Counted from the first letter of the stretch, positions 1 through 9,039 are shown. The stretch: DNA of 64,000 nucleotides from an uncultured Acidobacteriota bacterium (GCA_902826685.1 CADEFT010000015.1:1-64000), one strand, 5' to 3'. Translations and numbers: made by a program. The notes: generated by a model not told the origin, from the sequence alone.

Positions 1-49
1 CCAACGTCACATGCTTTGGGATACTTCAGCCTACTTTTTCAGCAGCCTG

Positions 50-757
50 CTAGGAAGGCAGGCGCGCCGCCGCCAGTTCCGCCTGCTTGCCTTGCATCAC
101 CGGTTCGAGCCGCGCGGTGGTGATCTGCGCGCATCCGGCCGCCAGCGCCAGCCGGGCCTGTTCATAGGTCTCGACGCCGCCCACTTCCAACTGGACGCGA
201 AAGCCGCAGTGTTTGACCAGCAGTTCCAGATCGCGAGGACGCGTCGACGCCACGAAATGCGCATTCACGCGCTTGGCCATGCGGCATACGATGATCTTCA
301 TCTCTTCATCGAGCAGATCGTTGTCGGCCACCACCTTCAACGTGGCGCCAGCTTCAATGCAGGAATCGGCCATCTGGATCAACTCCACTTCCTGATGCTG
401 AAACTGCCGCGATTTGAGCTTGCCCGGATTGGGATAGGCGTAAATCTGTTTCACGCCCCGCCGCAGCAGGTCGCGTAATTCATACACCTTGACCGCGGTG
501 GCATTGCCTCCCCATGGATGTCCGGCCACGCTGGCCACCGCCACCACGCCCAGATTGAGGAATCGCAGGGCCGAGTCGGCATCGCAGGAACGCACCACCA
601 GGCTCGCCGCGCCATATTGCCGCGCGATCACGCTTTGCCTGTGCATCTCCTGCTCGGTCAGAGCCGGATGCAGAATCTGATAGTTGACGCGTTTGGCAAA
701 GTCCTCGGCGGATTCAAGGACGGGGGCTTCCACCTGCGCTTCGCTCATGAGAACCAC
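50..757 (-). CDS. DeoC-like aldolase-fold protein, catalytic residues lost
   Basis: The 235-residue protein has the length and overall pattern of deoxyribose-phosphate aldolase (TIM barrel), with HPWGGNATAVK, VKQIYAYPNP, TLKVVADNDLLDEE and a GGVET loop. In active DeoC a Schiff-base lysine lies in FIKTSTG, a second lysine in VKPAGG and an aspartate in EVDVV. By hand alignment these become FVASTRP, QLEVGG and QIYAY, so all three catalytic positions appear replaced by Ala, Leu and Tyr. I therefore call the fold but not the activity. The start taken is GTG at 757, with an AAGGTG-like site upstream; ATG at 748 (MSEAQVE) is an equally possible start. It is probably a divergent paralogue of the true enzyme. 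Confidence 0.7.
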   Translation of the reverse strand: MVLMSEAQVEAPVLESAEDFAKRVNYQILHPALTEQEMHRQSVIARQYGAASLVVRSCDADSALRFLNLGVVAVASVAGHPWGGNATAVKVYELRDLLRRGVKQIYAYPNPGKLKSRQFQHQEVELIQMADSCIEAGATLKVVADNDLLDEEMKIIVCRMAKRVNAHFVASTRPRDLELLVKHCGFRVQLEVGGVETYEQARLALAAGCAQITTARLEPVMQGKQAELAAARLPS

Positions 758-800
758 GATATCGCACCTTGGAAGCCCGCCCGTCTATGAAAGACAAGTG

Positions 801-1136
801 TTACGACCCGGCTTGATTGCCATGATCGAACACCAGTTTGGTGCGCGAATTGCGAACCCGGATCTCGTCCAACTTGTAAACTCCGTCGCCGTTCATGTAA
901 CGCACCGAAGTCCCGCGGTACTTGGCGTCGGTGGTCTCGACCCGCACCGGGGCCTCCACGACGTCTCTGCCTTTCGAAATCACGGCCTTGTTGCCTTCCA
1001 CCTTCACTCTGTATTCGCCGGGCGGCAGTTCCTTGCCGGCCACGACGGTCTTCTGGTAGAAGGTGACGCCGAACGAATCGGCCGCGCTCAACACTGGCAG
1101 CAGGCACACTCCAAGCGCAAGAATATACTTCGTCAT
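801..1136 (-). CDS. small secreted protein of unknown function
   Basis: A 111-residue protein that begins with a clear signal peptide (MTKYILALGVCLLPVLSAADS). The mature part is a short beta-rich domain with KELPPGEYRVKVEGNK and a conserved-looking KLVFDHG end. Similar short secreted proteins with an LPxGxYxV motif are common in Acidobacteria, but no function is known to me. The frame stays open to 1190, but the start at 1136 is preferred because AGGAGAACG lies 6-12 bases upstream and the signal peptide starts there. It sits between the DeoC-like gene and miaA on the same strand, without tight coupling. Confidence 0.7.
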   Translation of the reverse strand: MTKYILALGVCLLPVLSAADSFGVTFYQKTVVAGKELPPGEYRVKVEGNKAVISKGRDVVEAPVRVETTDAKYRGTSVRYMNGDGVYKLDEIRVRNSRTKLVFDHGNQAGS

Positions 1137-1247
1137 TGCTTTCGTTCTCCTGGTTTTCGGGATGGCGCGGCTTGCTGGCGCCGCCCACACCTTTACCTAC
1201 GGATTCGGGCGGTTTTCGTTCCTGGCGAAGAAAGAAGTTTGCGGTTG

Positions 1248-2159
1248 TTACAGCGCGTCCGTCAACGCGGCCGCCGCTTCCCGCGCTGCAATCGAATCGC
1301 CGAACGCGGCGATCCATTGCACGCGCGCGTCCTTCTTAAACCAGGTCCACTGCCGCTTGGCGTAGTGCCGCGTTTCTTTGCGCATCTCTTCGAGTGCCTG
1401 CTCAAACGTGCTGCCGCCGTCGAGGATGCGCAGCGCATGCTTATAGCCGAGCGACTCGAAGGGCTTTGCCGTGCGTGGATACCCTTTGGCCAGAATCCCG
1501 CGCACCTCCTCGAGCAGCCCGGCCTCGAACATCCGCCGGCACCGCTCGTCGAGCAGCGCATAGAGATCGGCGCGCGGTGGATCGAGACCGATCAGGCACA
1601 ACCGGAATCCTTCGAGCGGCGTGGATCCGCCCCGATACAACTCGGTCACCGGGCGCCGCGCCTGCCGGCAGATCTCGATCGCGCGCACCACCTTGTTGCG
1701 GTCGTTCAGATGGATGCGCCGCGCAGCCTCCGCGTCCAGCCTCCGCAGGTACCGGTGCAACACGCCGCTGTTGCGTGCCGATAGTTCCTCCCGCAGCGCG
1801 CTGTCGCGCGGTGGACCCTCGAACAGTCCGTCAAGCATCGCGCGCAGATAGAATCCCGTGCCGCCCACCACCACCGGCACACGGCCGCGCGCCGCGATCT
1901 CGCTCGCCTTTTCACGCGCCAGGCGGGCATAGTCCCCGGCCGTAAACGTATCGGTGGGTTCGGCGACGTCGATCAGATGATGCGGAATGCCTGCGCGCTC
2001 ATCGGCCGGGGTCTTCGCCGCGCCGATATCGAAATGGCGGTAGACCTGTATCGAATCGCAGTTGAGAATCTCGCCGCCGAGCCGTGCCGCCAGCCAGAGC
2101 GCGAGCGAACTCTTGCCGGCGCCGGTCGGCCCCACCACCGCGATCAGCGGATGCGCCAA
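1248..2159 (-). CDS. miaA: tRNA dimethylallyltransferase
   Basis: MiaA transfers a dimethylallyl group to N6 of A37 in tRNAs that read codons starting with U. The 303-residue length is normal. The N-terminal P-loop GPTGAGKSSLA (about residues 10-20), the catalytic-aspartate segment NCDSIQVYR, GGTGFYLRA, the HLNDRNKVVRAIEI helix and the C-terminal TRHYAKRQWTWF are all diagnostic. One base separates its ATG from the stop of the upstream secreted hydrolase, so the two are probably co-transcribed and translationally coupled. The enzyme is cytoplasmic. Confidence 0.97.
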   Translation of the reverse strand: MAHPLIAVVGPTGAGKSSLALWLAARLGGEILNCDSIQVYRHFDIGAAKTPADERAGIPHHLIDVAEPTDTFTAGDYARLAREKASEIAARGRVPVVVGGTGFYLRAMLDGLFEGPPRDSALREELSARNSGVLHRYLRRLDAEAARRIHLNDRNKVVRAIEICRQARRPVTELYRGGSTPLEGFRLCLIGLDPPRADLYALLDERCRRMFEAGLLEEVRGILAKGYPRTAKPFESLGYKHALRILDGGSTFEQALEEMRKETRHYAKRQWTWFKKDARVQWIAAFGDSIAAREAAAALTDAL

Positions 2160-2160
2160 A

Positions 2161-3735
2161 TCAGAACATCCTCAGGAAATCGCTCCAGCGCGTCTCACGG
2201 CCGTGAATTGGCACGACCCATTCAGGCTTCAACCCGAGCCGCTCCACCTGCCGCCGCAAGGCGCGGTTGGCTTCGGTGGCCGGGCCCGCCGCCGGTGCAT
2301 CGAACAGATCGGCTTCGATGACCATCTTCTCGTTCGGCAGCCACGCCATGAGCATTCCTTCGGCGTGGGCCAAAGGCTGTACGTAGCTGATGTGCATGTG
2401 GCGCGTCCCGTCGCTTAAGGTGTAGTTCTCGCGCACGGTCTCATATTGATAGCCTTCGGCCAGTTCGGTGGGAGGCCAGAGCGAGACCATGTCCGGCTCA
2501 AGCGTGCGCGGTGCGTAGTTCAGCACATCGCGGTTGTAGAAATTCCAGTTCTTGGCGTGCGTGATGATCGTCGCGCCTATATGCAGGTAGGTGCGCAGCC
2601 CGCCGATGTGATCGAAATGCTGATGCGTATTGACCAGGAAGCGGATCGGCTTGTTGGGGAAGAGCTTCGCGACAGCCTCGATCACCGCCAGGCTGCGCCG
2701 CTCATCGAGTGGAGCTTCCACCACCGCTACGTAATCGTTGAACTCGACCGCGACGCTGTTGTGAGAGGCGCCACCCATCAGGTAAATACCTTCGGCCAGC
2801 TTGCGCGAAGTGACTTCATTTGCGAACGCCGCTTCGCGCACCACCGGCGGCACCGCCAGGGCGTCGGGACAATCGTTGGCGCGAATGCGGTCAAGCTTTC
2901 CGCCGAACGCATTGTGTCCCGCGGTTACCGCCTGTGCGCCGAAGTTGTCGTCCCAACCCTGGTGGCTGTGCCAAACGGTGGGAAAGCGCATGCCATCTCC
3001 CAAATCGATGTAGCTGTCGTTGGTGAATTCATGTTCGACGTTCATGTCGCCCAACACCGGATCGGGCACCCAGGTGTGCAGGCGCTGCAGCATGTTTTCT
3101 TTGTTGATGGTGGCGTCGACGCGATAGCGCCCCAGCATGGTGATCGACACGACCGTAACCTTTTCCGGAATGGTCGTATTGCCGTCGCGTCCCGATTCGC
3201 CTAGCTCCCAGCGCCACACCGCTTTAGGATTGGCCCCCGGCTTGGCCGCCGCTTTCAGGAACCCATGCGGGTTCAGCCACAAGTCGAGCTGCCAGCGCTC
3301 GGCGTCTTCCGGCAGCGCCGCCACGGCCTCCGAGCCGCCATCCTTGTGCCAGCCGTATTTCCCATTGACGGCGAAAAACTGGTGCGTGGCGCGCTGCGGC
3401 GGTGTGCCGCCCTTCCAGCCGAGTCCATATTTCCAGGAAGCGGGGTTGGCGCCGGGCTTGCGGTCGAACTCTTCCTTCATCGTGCCCGCCTCCCAGTTCA
3501 TGGTGCGCACGTAGTTGGTGAGATCGCCGCGCGGCCAGTCGATGTTGACGCCGGATTCGCGCTGCTGTCCCACGGCGCCCGAATAGCCGGTTCCGGCCAC
3601 GGTCACGCAGCGCAGGCGGGCGGTGCCGATCGCTTGCGCCGCCGCTTCGAGCACGGGCTTGGGATCCACGTAGCCCGGGGGAAACTGGGCGGCGGCGATC
3701 CGGGCCGCCAGAAGCAGAAGGGGAAAACGGCGCAT
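2161..3735 (-). CDS. secreted metallo-beta-lactamase-fold hydrolase
   Basis: A 524-residue exported protein with a signal peptide (MRRFPLLLLAARIAAAQ). A long N-terminal half without recognised motifs (to about residue 300) is followed by a metallo-beta-lactamase fold. The zinc motif THQHFDHIGG lies near residue 370, with a further His in QPLAHAEG and D in VIEADLFD. The substrate cannot be read from the sequence; related Acidobacteria proteins are annotated only as MBL-fold hydrolases. The gene is the first of a two-gene unit with miaA, an unusual pairing that probably reflects compact packing rather than a shared pathway. Confidence 0.85.
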   Translation of the reverse strand: MRRFPLLLLAARIAAAQFPPGYVDPKPVLEAAAQAIGTARLRCVTVAGTGYSGAVGQQRESGVNIDWPRGDLTNYVRTMNWEAGTMKEEFDRKPGANPASWKYGLGWKGGTPPQRATHQFFAVNGKYGWHKDGGSEAVAALPEDAERWQLDLWLNPHGFLKAAAKPGANPKAVWRWELGESGRDGNTTIPEKVTVVSITMLGRYRVDATINKENMLQRLHTWVPDPVLGDMNVEHEFTNDSYIDLGDGMRFPTVWHSHQGWDDNFGAQAVTAGHNAFGGKLDRIRANDCPDALAVPPVVREAAFANEVTSRKLAEGIYLMGGASHNSVAVEFNDYVAVVEAPLDERRSLAVIEAVAKLFPNKPIRFLVNTHQHFDHIGGLRTYLHIGATIITHAKNWNFYNRDVLNYAPRTLEPDMVSLWPPTELAEGYQYETVRENYTLSDGTRHMHISYVQPLAHAEGMLMAWLPNEKMVIEADLFDAPAAGPATEANRALRRQVERLGLKPEWVVPIHGRETRWSDFLRMF

Positions 3736-4051
3736 CCGCCTAGTTTATATGTGTGGGACTGCCCATCGTTCCATTGAAGCGTATCATGCCCAAAAAAGCA
3801 GCGGCAGGCACAGATCCGTCAATCGTCATCACTGCGTGTGGGCGAGAATTGGTGGAAACTAGGGCCGACCCGATTTGGTTGCCAGAGCGTCAAAGCCTGC
3901 GGGCAAGATTAGTTGTATGCGACTAGGATTGAATTCAGCGACGATTTAAACTGTCGAACAGGGATAGACAGCAAGAACTGCTGCATAATGTCTTCTATAA
4001 TCCTCTATTTTCCATTTGACGAGATGCTGTTCTCGCGATAGAACTTCGAAA
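3736..4051. other. intergenic region, AT-richer than surroundings
   Basis: No convincing gene is visible. The stretch lies between the start of the leftward hydrolase gene and the rightward secreted-protein cassette, so it should hold both promoters. TATAAT occurs at 3996-4001 but without a good -35 at 17-18 bases. Short open frames here lack a ribosome-binding site and a coherent protein pattern. Confidence 0.5.
4016..4044 (+). promoter_or_regulatory. candidate sigma70-type promoter for the secreted cassette
   Basis: TTGACG (4016-4021) and TAGAAC (4039-4044) are separated by 17 bases. The -35 is strong and the -10 matches the consensus at four of six positions. Transcription would start almost at the GTG proposed for the first gene, which would make that gene leaderless. 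This is inference only. Confidence 0.3.
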
Positions 4052-4580
4052 GTGAAGCAAGCTGATTGTCTTTCTATTTTTCGCAAACTGGTGTCGACAG
4101 CCTTGATTGCTGCGTTTTCTGTACTCTGCGCATCCGGACAGGAAGCCGAAGATCTCGACAAGATGACTCTTGTGTGTTTCGAACTGTTTTTCCGGCAGAT
4201 CGCGCAGGTGCATGGTTCTGCAGCTACGGTGTCTCCCAATGCCAGAGCGGGACTTCGTGGCCATCACCAAGCCATTTACGATCTTGATAACGCAAAATTC
4301 ATGCAACTTCTCGCGATCGGGAGATCGCTATGACATCGCTGTCAGGGCGTTAGATGCGGAGGCGCAAGGGATTGTCGCGGCCGAAAAAGCTCGGAGCCGG
4401 CCGGCGCCGAATGCGAGAGATGCTCCGAAGGTCGGCTCACCGAACCCACAATTACTGCGCTTGCAAACGTTAAAAGACGCGCTGACGGCCGGAGCGATTG
4501 GCTCTGCATACGAGGTGATTGGACCCGCACAGGTCAGCTATTTGAAGCATCTCGTCCAGTCGAGATTGTCCGTGCGCTGA
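4052..4580 (+). pseudogene. secreted protein of unknown function, interrupted by a one-base frameshift
   Basis: Two overlapping frames join into one sensible protein. The first gives an export signal (KLVSTALIAAFSVLCASGQ) and runs through HHQAIYDLDNAKFMQLLAIG. The second continues DRYDIAVRALDAEAQGIVAAEK to a stop at 4580. Removing one G from the GGG at 4319-4321 restores a continuous frame of 175 codons, a multiple of three. This is either a real frameshift mutation or a sequencing error in a short G run. The start is uncertain; GTG at 4052 is used because it places the hydrophobic segment properly, and an ATG-like start at 4016 is possible. The next gene begins 15 bases after the stop. No family is recognised. 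Confidence 0.6.
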
Positions 4581-4595
4581 GGAAGGATCTCTAAA

Positions 4596-5675
4596 ATGTT
4601 GAGAATGCTGGGGTTTTTCGTGTTAACGGTCCTGGCGTTGCCCAATAGTGCCTTGCGCGGCCAATCTCTGTACGTGCTGTCGGACCTTTATATTGATGAA
4701 GCTTCCGGCAATGTGACTGGTACAGCGACCACATCAACGGATTACTATACATCGTTTTACTACGACATTGGCGTGAATCTCTCGCTGCGAATCATTCCTC
4801 AATATGGAAGCCCTTACTATGCTTGCTCCAACTGGAACTCTACCAATTCGTCGAGTTCCGTGTCGTCTTCCTGTTCGACGAACTTAGGAACCCAATTCGC
4901 CGATGTTGAGCTTGCAAGCTACCACTGGCTCGATGCGACCTATTACTATTATCAACTCCAATATTGTTCATGGGAATGCTATTATTTCGCCGACTACTAT
5001 GGATTCAGCTTCCTCGGAACGTCTGGCACTTATTACGACAACCAGTATTTTTATGCGCCCGGACAGACAACGCCGAGCAGTCAGCGCACAACTAAGTCCG
5101 CTAACCTCTACAAAACGAAAGCGCGCGGCGGATGTACTTATCCTTCTTCCGAAACAGTGTACGGATGGGGATGGAACGCTTACAATGCGTACGCCGCGCA
5201 ATTTCTGCAGGTGCTCAACGGCGGCAGCTTCAACAATCGAATCGTGAGCGAGGTATTCCCCAGTCAAGGAACGGACACCTGCTGGAGACCTTCGAATGGA
5301 GGTCAGCCAGTCACCACGTTGGCGCCGGGGTCGTGGCTGGTAAATTTTATCAAGGCAATGGACTACAACGGTTTCGCCTCGTTCTCGTTCAACTATTCAA
5401 ACGGATGGGGGTTCGATCATTTGGGGTTTTATGGTTCAGGCGGAGCGAATCTCCTCTCCAGCTACGTTCAGAACGTGCGCAATCAAGGAGGCGGAAGTTG
5501 TTCGTTGAATTTCTCGCAGTATATGTATATGTATTGTGGGTTGTATTCTACCAGCAATGGCGGCGCTTACTACAAGTTCAATAACCCTCTAGTAATTACG
5601 GTGAATGCTACGGGCACGAGCGCATTGTTGAATAGCCAACGAAGCGGAATTGATCAATCCAGGAACATTCCATGA
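4596..5675 (+). CDS. secreted tyrosine- and serine-rich protein of unknown function
   Basis: A 359-residue protein with a signal peptide (MLRMLGFFVLTVLALPNSALRGQ) and an extraordinary content of Tyr, Ser, Asn and aromatic runs (for example DATYYYYQLQ and YMYMYCGLY). Cys pairs are scattered along the chain (CSWECYY, GGGSCSLN), suggesting disulfides outside the cytoplasm. The second half (NAYNAYAAQFLQVLNG, GSWLVNFIKAMDYNG, FKFNNPLVITV-like end) looks globular. No family is recognised. AAGGA lies 8 bases before the ATG. Its stop overlaps the start of the next gene by four bases, so the two are coupled. Base composition is visibly lower in GC than the rest of the window, hinting at transfer or different selection. 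Confidence 0.7.
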   Translation: MLRMLGFFVLTVLALPNSALRGQSLYVLSDLYIDEASGNVTGTATTSTDYYTSFYYDIGVNLSLRIIPQYGSPYYACSNWNSTNSSSSVSSSCSTNLGTQFADVELASYHWLDATYYYYQLQYCSWECYYFADYYGFSFLGTSGTYYDNQYFYAPGQTTPSSQRTTKSANLYKTKARGGCTYPSSETVYGWGWNAYNAYAAQFLQVLNGGSFNNRIVSEVFPSQGTDTCWRPSNGGQPVTTLAPGSWLVNFIKAMDYNGFASFSFNYSNGWGFDHLGFYGSGGANLLSSYVQNVRNQGGGSCSLNFSQYMYMYCGLYSTSNGGAYYKFNNPLVITVNATGTSALLNSQRSGIDQSRNIP

Positions 5676-6517
5676 CCACCACGCTAAAGGTAGCCCAGAC
5701 GTTCCTTGCACAAGTGTGTCTATTCGCGGCGACGGCCTTGGCGCAGGACCTGTCTCTAAATCTACAGGACCACCGCAGTCTCGCGGAAGGCGCACGACGT
5801 ATCCGGGAAAAGACACACTGGATGATCTGCGTCGAAGAGCCGTTGCGCGCATCGAAAGCAGCCTCAACCGCAGGGCAACCTCGCGACAATCGGGGTGCGG
5901 AACCGCCCGCGCGAGACAAGCTACAAGTGACTTTTGCATCCCTGCGTAAGCGCGGCGACCGGCCCCAGGCGCTGCAGCAGATAGTGTCAGCCTACAACGC
6001 GCAGAATCCAGGCGGCGATGGTCCGTATCGGCTGGAGTCCGTGGCTAGCTACCAGGTTCTTGTGCCTGCCACCGGCTCAATTCTGTCCGCGAGAATCGGC
6101 GTGCCGCGGGCGGCAAGGCTGGCGCAAGATCATCTGAACGCGCTGGCGACCGCAGTTAGCAGCCAAGCTGGTGGGACTGAAGTGATGGTCGATACGGCAG
6201 CTTTCGGATTCCGGTTCAACCAGGCTTTCCACGGAAATACGGACCTGGCGGTGAAACCCTTCGAATGGGGCGTGTCGAACGAAGTGGCGCGCAACGCTCT
6301 CGCGGGATTGCTCAACAGTTCGTTGACCTCCACCGTCTGGCAGGTGGACTGCCACGTGGGAATCAAGCCGTCTGTGGGCCATTGTATTCTGTCCGTCATG
6401 CCAATCACCGTGGAGGTGACGAATTCCGCCGGCCGGATGGTGAAGCGTACTCTTTTTTACGACAAAGCTGTGGGCAACACGAATGTCGTAGTCCCGCCGC
6501 CACCGCCAGCGCAGTAG
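5672..6517 (+). CDS. secreted protein of unknown function, third gene of the cassette
   Basis: A 281-residue protein with an N-terminal signal (KVAQTFLAQVCLFAATALAQD). The ATG overlaps the stop of the Tyr-rich protein gene in ATGA, indicating coupled translation. The middle part has a helix-rich RDKLQVTFASLRKRGDRP; the C-terminal half is beta-like with two Cys (QVDCHVGIKPS and GHCILSVMP) and ends in a polyproline tail (VVVPPPPPAQ). I recognise no family. Coupling and shared export suggest it works with the Tyr-rich protein, perhaps as an envelope or secreted complex; that is inference. Confidence 0.65.
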   Translation: MTTTLKVAQTFLAQVCLFAATALAQDLSLNLQDHRSLAEGARRIREKTHWMICVEEPLRASKAASTAGQPRDNRGAEPPARDKLQVTFASLRKRGDRPQALQQIVSAYNAQNPGGDGPYRLESVASYQVLVPATGSILSARIGVPRAARLAQDHLNALATAVSSQAGGTEVMVDTAAFGFRFNQAFHGNTDLAVKPFEWGVSNEVARNALAGLLNSSLTSTVWQVDCHVGIKPSVGHCILSVMPITVEVTNSAGRMVKRTLFYDKAVGNTNVVVPPPPPAQ

Positions 6518-6578
6518 GCCCGCTTATAGCTTCGAGTCCACCTCAAGGCTGTATGCCGTGAAAATCCGAACTCCCGAA

Positions 6579-8999
6579 TCAGCCGCGCAGCACCATCACC
6601 CGATCGACCTTGGAGGCGCGGCGCGCGGGCCAGTATCCGGCGGCCAGCGCCACCAGCACCAGCACGCCGACGGCGATGGCGAAGCTCACCGGATCGCCGG
6701 GTTCGAGTCCGTAGAGGAGCGATCCCGTCCATCGGCTCAACACCCACGCCGCCGCCGAGCCCACCGCGATTCCGATCGCCGCCAGCGCGATGGTGCGGAC
6801 CATCACCATCTTCCGCACCGCTTCGGCTGGTGCGCCCAGTGCCATGCGAATGCCGATCTCCTGCGCGCGCAGACCCACGCTGTAAGAAATGACGGCGTAG
6901 ATGCCCACCGAGGCCAGCAACAGCGCGGCTATGGCAAACAGCGCCAGCAGCATCATCAGAAACCGGCGCGGGGAAACGGCGCGATCCACCATTGCTTCAA
7001 GCGTCTGATACTCCGCCACCGGCAGCTGCGGATCCACTTCGCGCATCGCCGCCCGCACGGCCGGCGCGATAGCGGCGAGGCTGGTCCTGGACCGCACCAC
7101 CATTTCGACCGAATTGGAGTTGTTCTGCGCCAGGGGAATGTACATCTCGTGATCGGCTTCCTGCTCCGGAGTCTGATGCCGCACGTTGGCCACCACTCCG
7201 ACCACGCGCCGCTCGCCGTCGATCACGGCGATCTTGCCGACCGCTTCTTCGCCCGGCCACAGCCGCCGCGCCGCTTTCTCGTTGATCAGCACCACGCGTT
7301 CGGACGTGGCGGTGTCGCGTTCCTCGAACAGCCTACCCGCCACCAGACGGATCCCCATGGCTTTGGGATAGCGCCAGTCGATGAGTCTCGGATGGCCGAG
7401 CGGATACTGCCCGGGCCCGTATTGCACGCCCTTGGCGGCCAGCCCCCAGCTTCGATCGCGGCCGAGTGGAAGGGCGTCGGTGATGCCCACGGCATCGACG
7501 CCGGGCACGTTCTCCACGCGCGCGGCCAGACGCTCGAAGAAAGCCAGGCGGGCGGCCTTGTCCTGGTAGCGTTGGCCCGTTTCCACGCGCCAGGCCGCGG
7601 CGCGCTCCGGCCGGAAGCCGAGATTGGTATCGAGCACACGCGAGAAACTGCGAATCAACAGGCCGGCGCCCACCAGCAGCACGCACGCCAGCGCCACCTG
7701 CGCCGTCACCAGCGAGGCGCGAATCCATCCGCCGCGGCGCCCTTCGCTCGCTCCGCGGCTGGCGTCCTTCAACGTCTCCGCCTGCCGCACGGCCGAAACA
7801 TCGAGCGCTGGAACGATGCCCATCAGCAGGCCGGCGGCGGCGGCGGCGAGCACCGTGAACCCAAGCGCCGCCGAGTCCATCTTTACCGTCGCCAGCAGCG
7901 GGATGCTCACATCGCCCAAACCCGCCAGCGCGCGCACCGCAAGCCATGCCAGCCCCAGGCCGAGCGCGGCGCCGAGCGAGGACGTCAGCAGACTCTCGGT
8001 CAGCATCTGCCCGATCAGACGGCCCCGAGACGCACCCATGGCCGAGCGGATGGCGATCTCTTTCCGGCGCGAGGTGGCGCGGGCCAGCAGCAGGTTTGAA
8101 AGATTGGCGCAGGCGATCAGCAGTACCAGGCCCACGGCGCCCAGCAGCAGCACCAGCCCCTGGCGCGACCGGCTGGTGAGATGCTGCCGCAGCGGCGTAA
8201 GCCGCGCGCCAAACGGGCCGCGCTCGGGATGCTCTTTAAAGATTTGCGGATTCAGGAGATCGAATTCATTCTGCGCCTGCCGTACGGTGACGCCCGGCTT
8301 CAACCGTCCAATCACGGCCAGCGTGTTGCCGTAGCGATCGGTACGCGGCGTGGCCGGGAAGGGAACCAGCATGTCCACGCGCGCGCCCGGCGTGAACACG
8401 GCCCGGAAATCGAAGTCCGCCGGCAGCACGCCAATAACGGTGGCGGCCGAGTCGTTCAGCGTCATGCCCCGCCCGATGACGCCCGGGTCCGCGCCGAACC
8501 GCCGCCGCCACAAACCATCGGTCAGAATCACCGCCAGCGCCGCGTTGTCGGTTGTTTCGGCCGGCTCGAAGTTGCGCCCCAGCGCCGGGCGGACGCCGAG
8601 GAACGGCAGAAAATTCTGCGCCACGCCAACGCCCGAGAGCCGTTCGGCTTCCCCGTTGCCGGTCAGCGTGTAAGTGCCATAGTCGAAGAAAGCGAAATAG
8701 TTGGTCAGATCCTCGAAGGACTGATTCAGCCGCCGCCAGTCCAAATACGTTCCTACGCGCGTCGTCACCGACGAAAGGCCGCCATCGCCGGCTTCGGCGT
8801 TGGCGATCCAGACCAGCCGCCCGGCTTCCTGAAAAGGCAGCGGACGGAACAGGATGCCGTTCACCAGGGAAAAGATGGCGGTATTGGCGCCAATGCCGAG
8901 GGCGACGATCGCCAGGGCCGCGCTAAAGAAGGCGGGATCGCGGCGCAATCCGCGCAGCGCGAAAGCAAGATCCTGCCGGAAGGCGTTCCAGAAACTCAT
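6579..8999 (-). CDS. ADOP-type ABC transporter permease (FtsX/MacB-like)
   Basis: An 806-residue permease with the Acidobacterial duplicated orphan permease architecture. It starts FWNAFRQDLAFALRGLRRDPAF, followed by a transmembrane helix (ALAIVALGIGANTAIFSLV), a large periplasmic MacB-like domain and an FtsX module (LLLGAVGLVLLIACANLSNLLLARATSRRKE, near residue 280). A second periplasmic domain and a second FtsX module (MMLLALFAIAALLLASVGIYAVISYSV) end the chain. No ATPase gene adjoins it, which is typical: these permeases are found as orphans. They are thought to work in efflux or envelope mechanotransmission, but the substrates are unknown. The start is supported by the conserved N-terminus. 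Confidence 0.92.
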   Translation of the reverse strand: MSFWNAFRQDLAFALRGLRRDPAFFSAALAIVALGIGANTAIFSLVNGILFRPLPFQEAGRLVWIANAEAGDGGLSSVTTRVGTYLDWRRLNQSFEDLTNYFAFFDYGTYTLTGNGEAERLSGVGVAQNFLPFLGVRPALGRNFEPAETTDNAALAVILTDGLWRRRFGADPGVIGRGMTLNDSAATVIGVLPADFDFRAVFTPGARVDMLVPFPATPRTDRYGNTLAVIGRLKPGVTVRQAQNEFDLLNPQIFKEHPERGPFGARLTPLRQHLTSRSRQGLVLLLGAVGLVLLIACANLSNLLLARATSRRKEIAIRSAMGASRGRLIGQMLTESLLTSSLGAALGLGLAWLAVRALAGLGDVSIPLLATVKMDSAALGFTVLAAAAAGLLMGIVPALDVSAVRQAETLKDASRGASEGRRGGWIRASLVTAQVALACVLLVGAGLLIRSFSRVLDTNLGFRPERAAAWRVETGQRYQDKAARLAFFERLAARVENVPGVDAVGITDALPLGRDRSWGLAAKGVQYGPGQYPLGHPRLIDWRYPKAMGIRLVAGRLFEERDTATSERVVLINEKAARRLWPGEEAVGKIAVIDGERRVVGVVANVRHQTPEQEADHEMYIPLAQNNSNSVEMVVRSRTSLAAIAPAVRAAMREVDPQLPVAEYQTLEAMVDRAVSPRRFLMMLLALFAIAALLLASVGIYAVISYSVGLRAQEIGIRMALGAPAEAVRKMVMVRTIALAAIGIAVGSAAAWVLSRWTGSLLYGLEPGDPVSFAIAVGVLVLVALAAGYWPARRASKVDRVMVLRG

Positions 9000-9039
9000 T
9001 CTTCGAGTAATTACGGACCAGCCGGGGAAAAGTTTCGCC

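Noticed and set aside
684..1784. Long rightward frame opposite the DeoC-like gene, small secreted protein and miaA
   Set aside because: Shadow frame of high-GC coding DNA; the leftward genes have clear motifs.
3946..4239. Leftward frame overlapping the frameshifted secreted gene
   Set aside because: Cys- and Ser-rich random-looking product without a ribosome site; the forward gene with restored frame explains the region.
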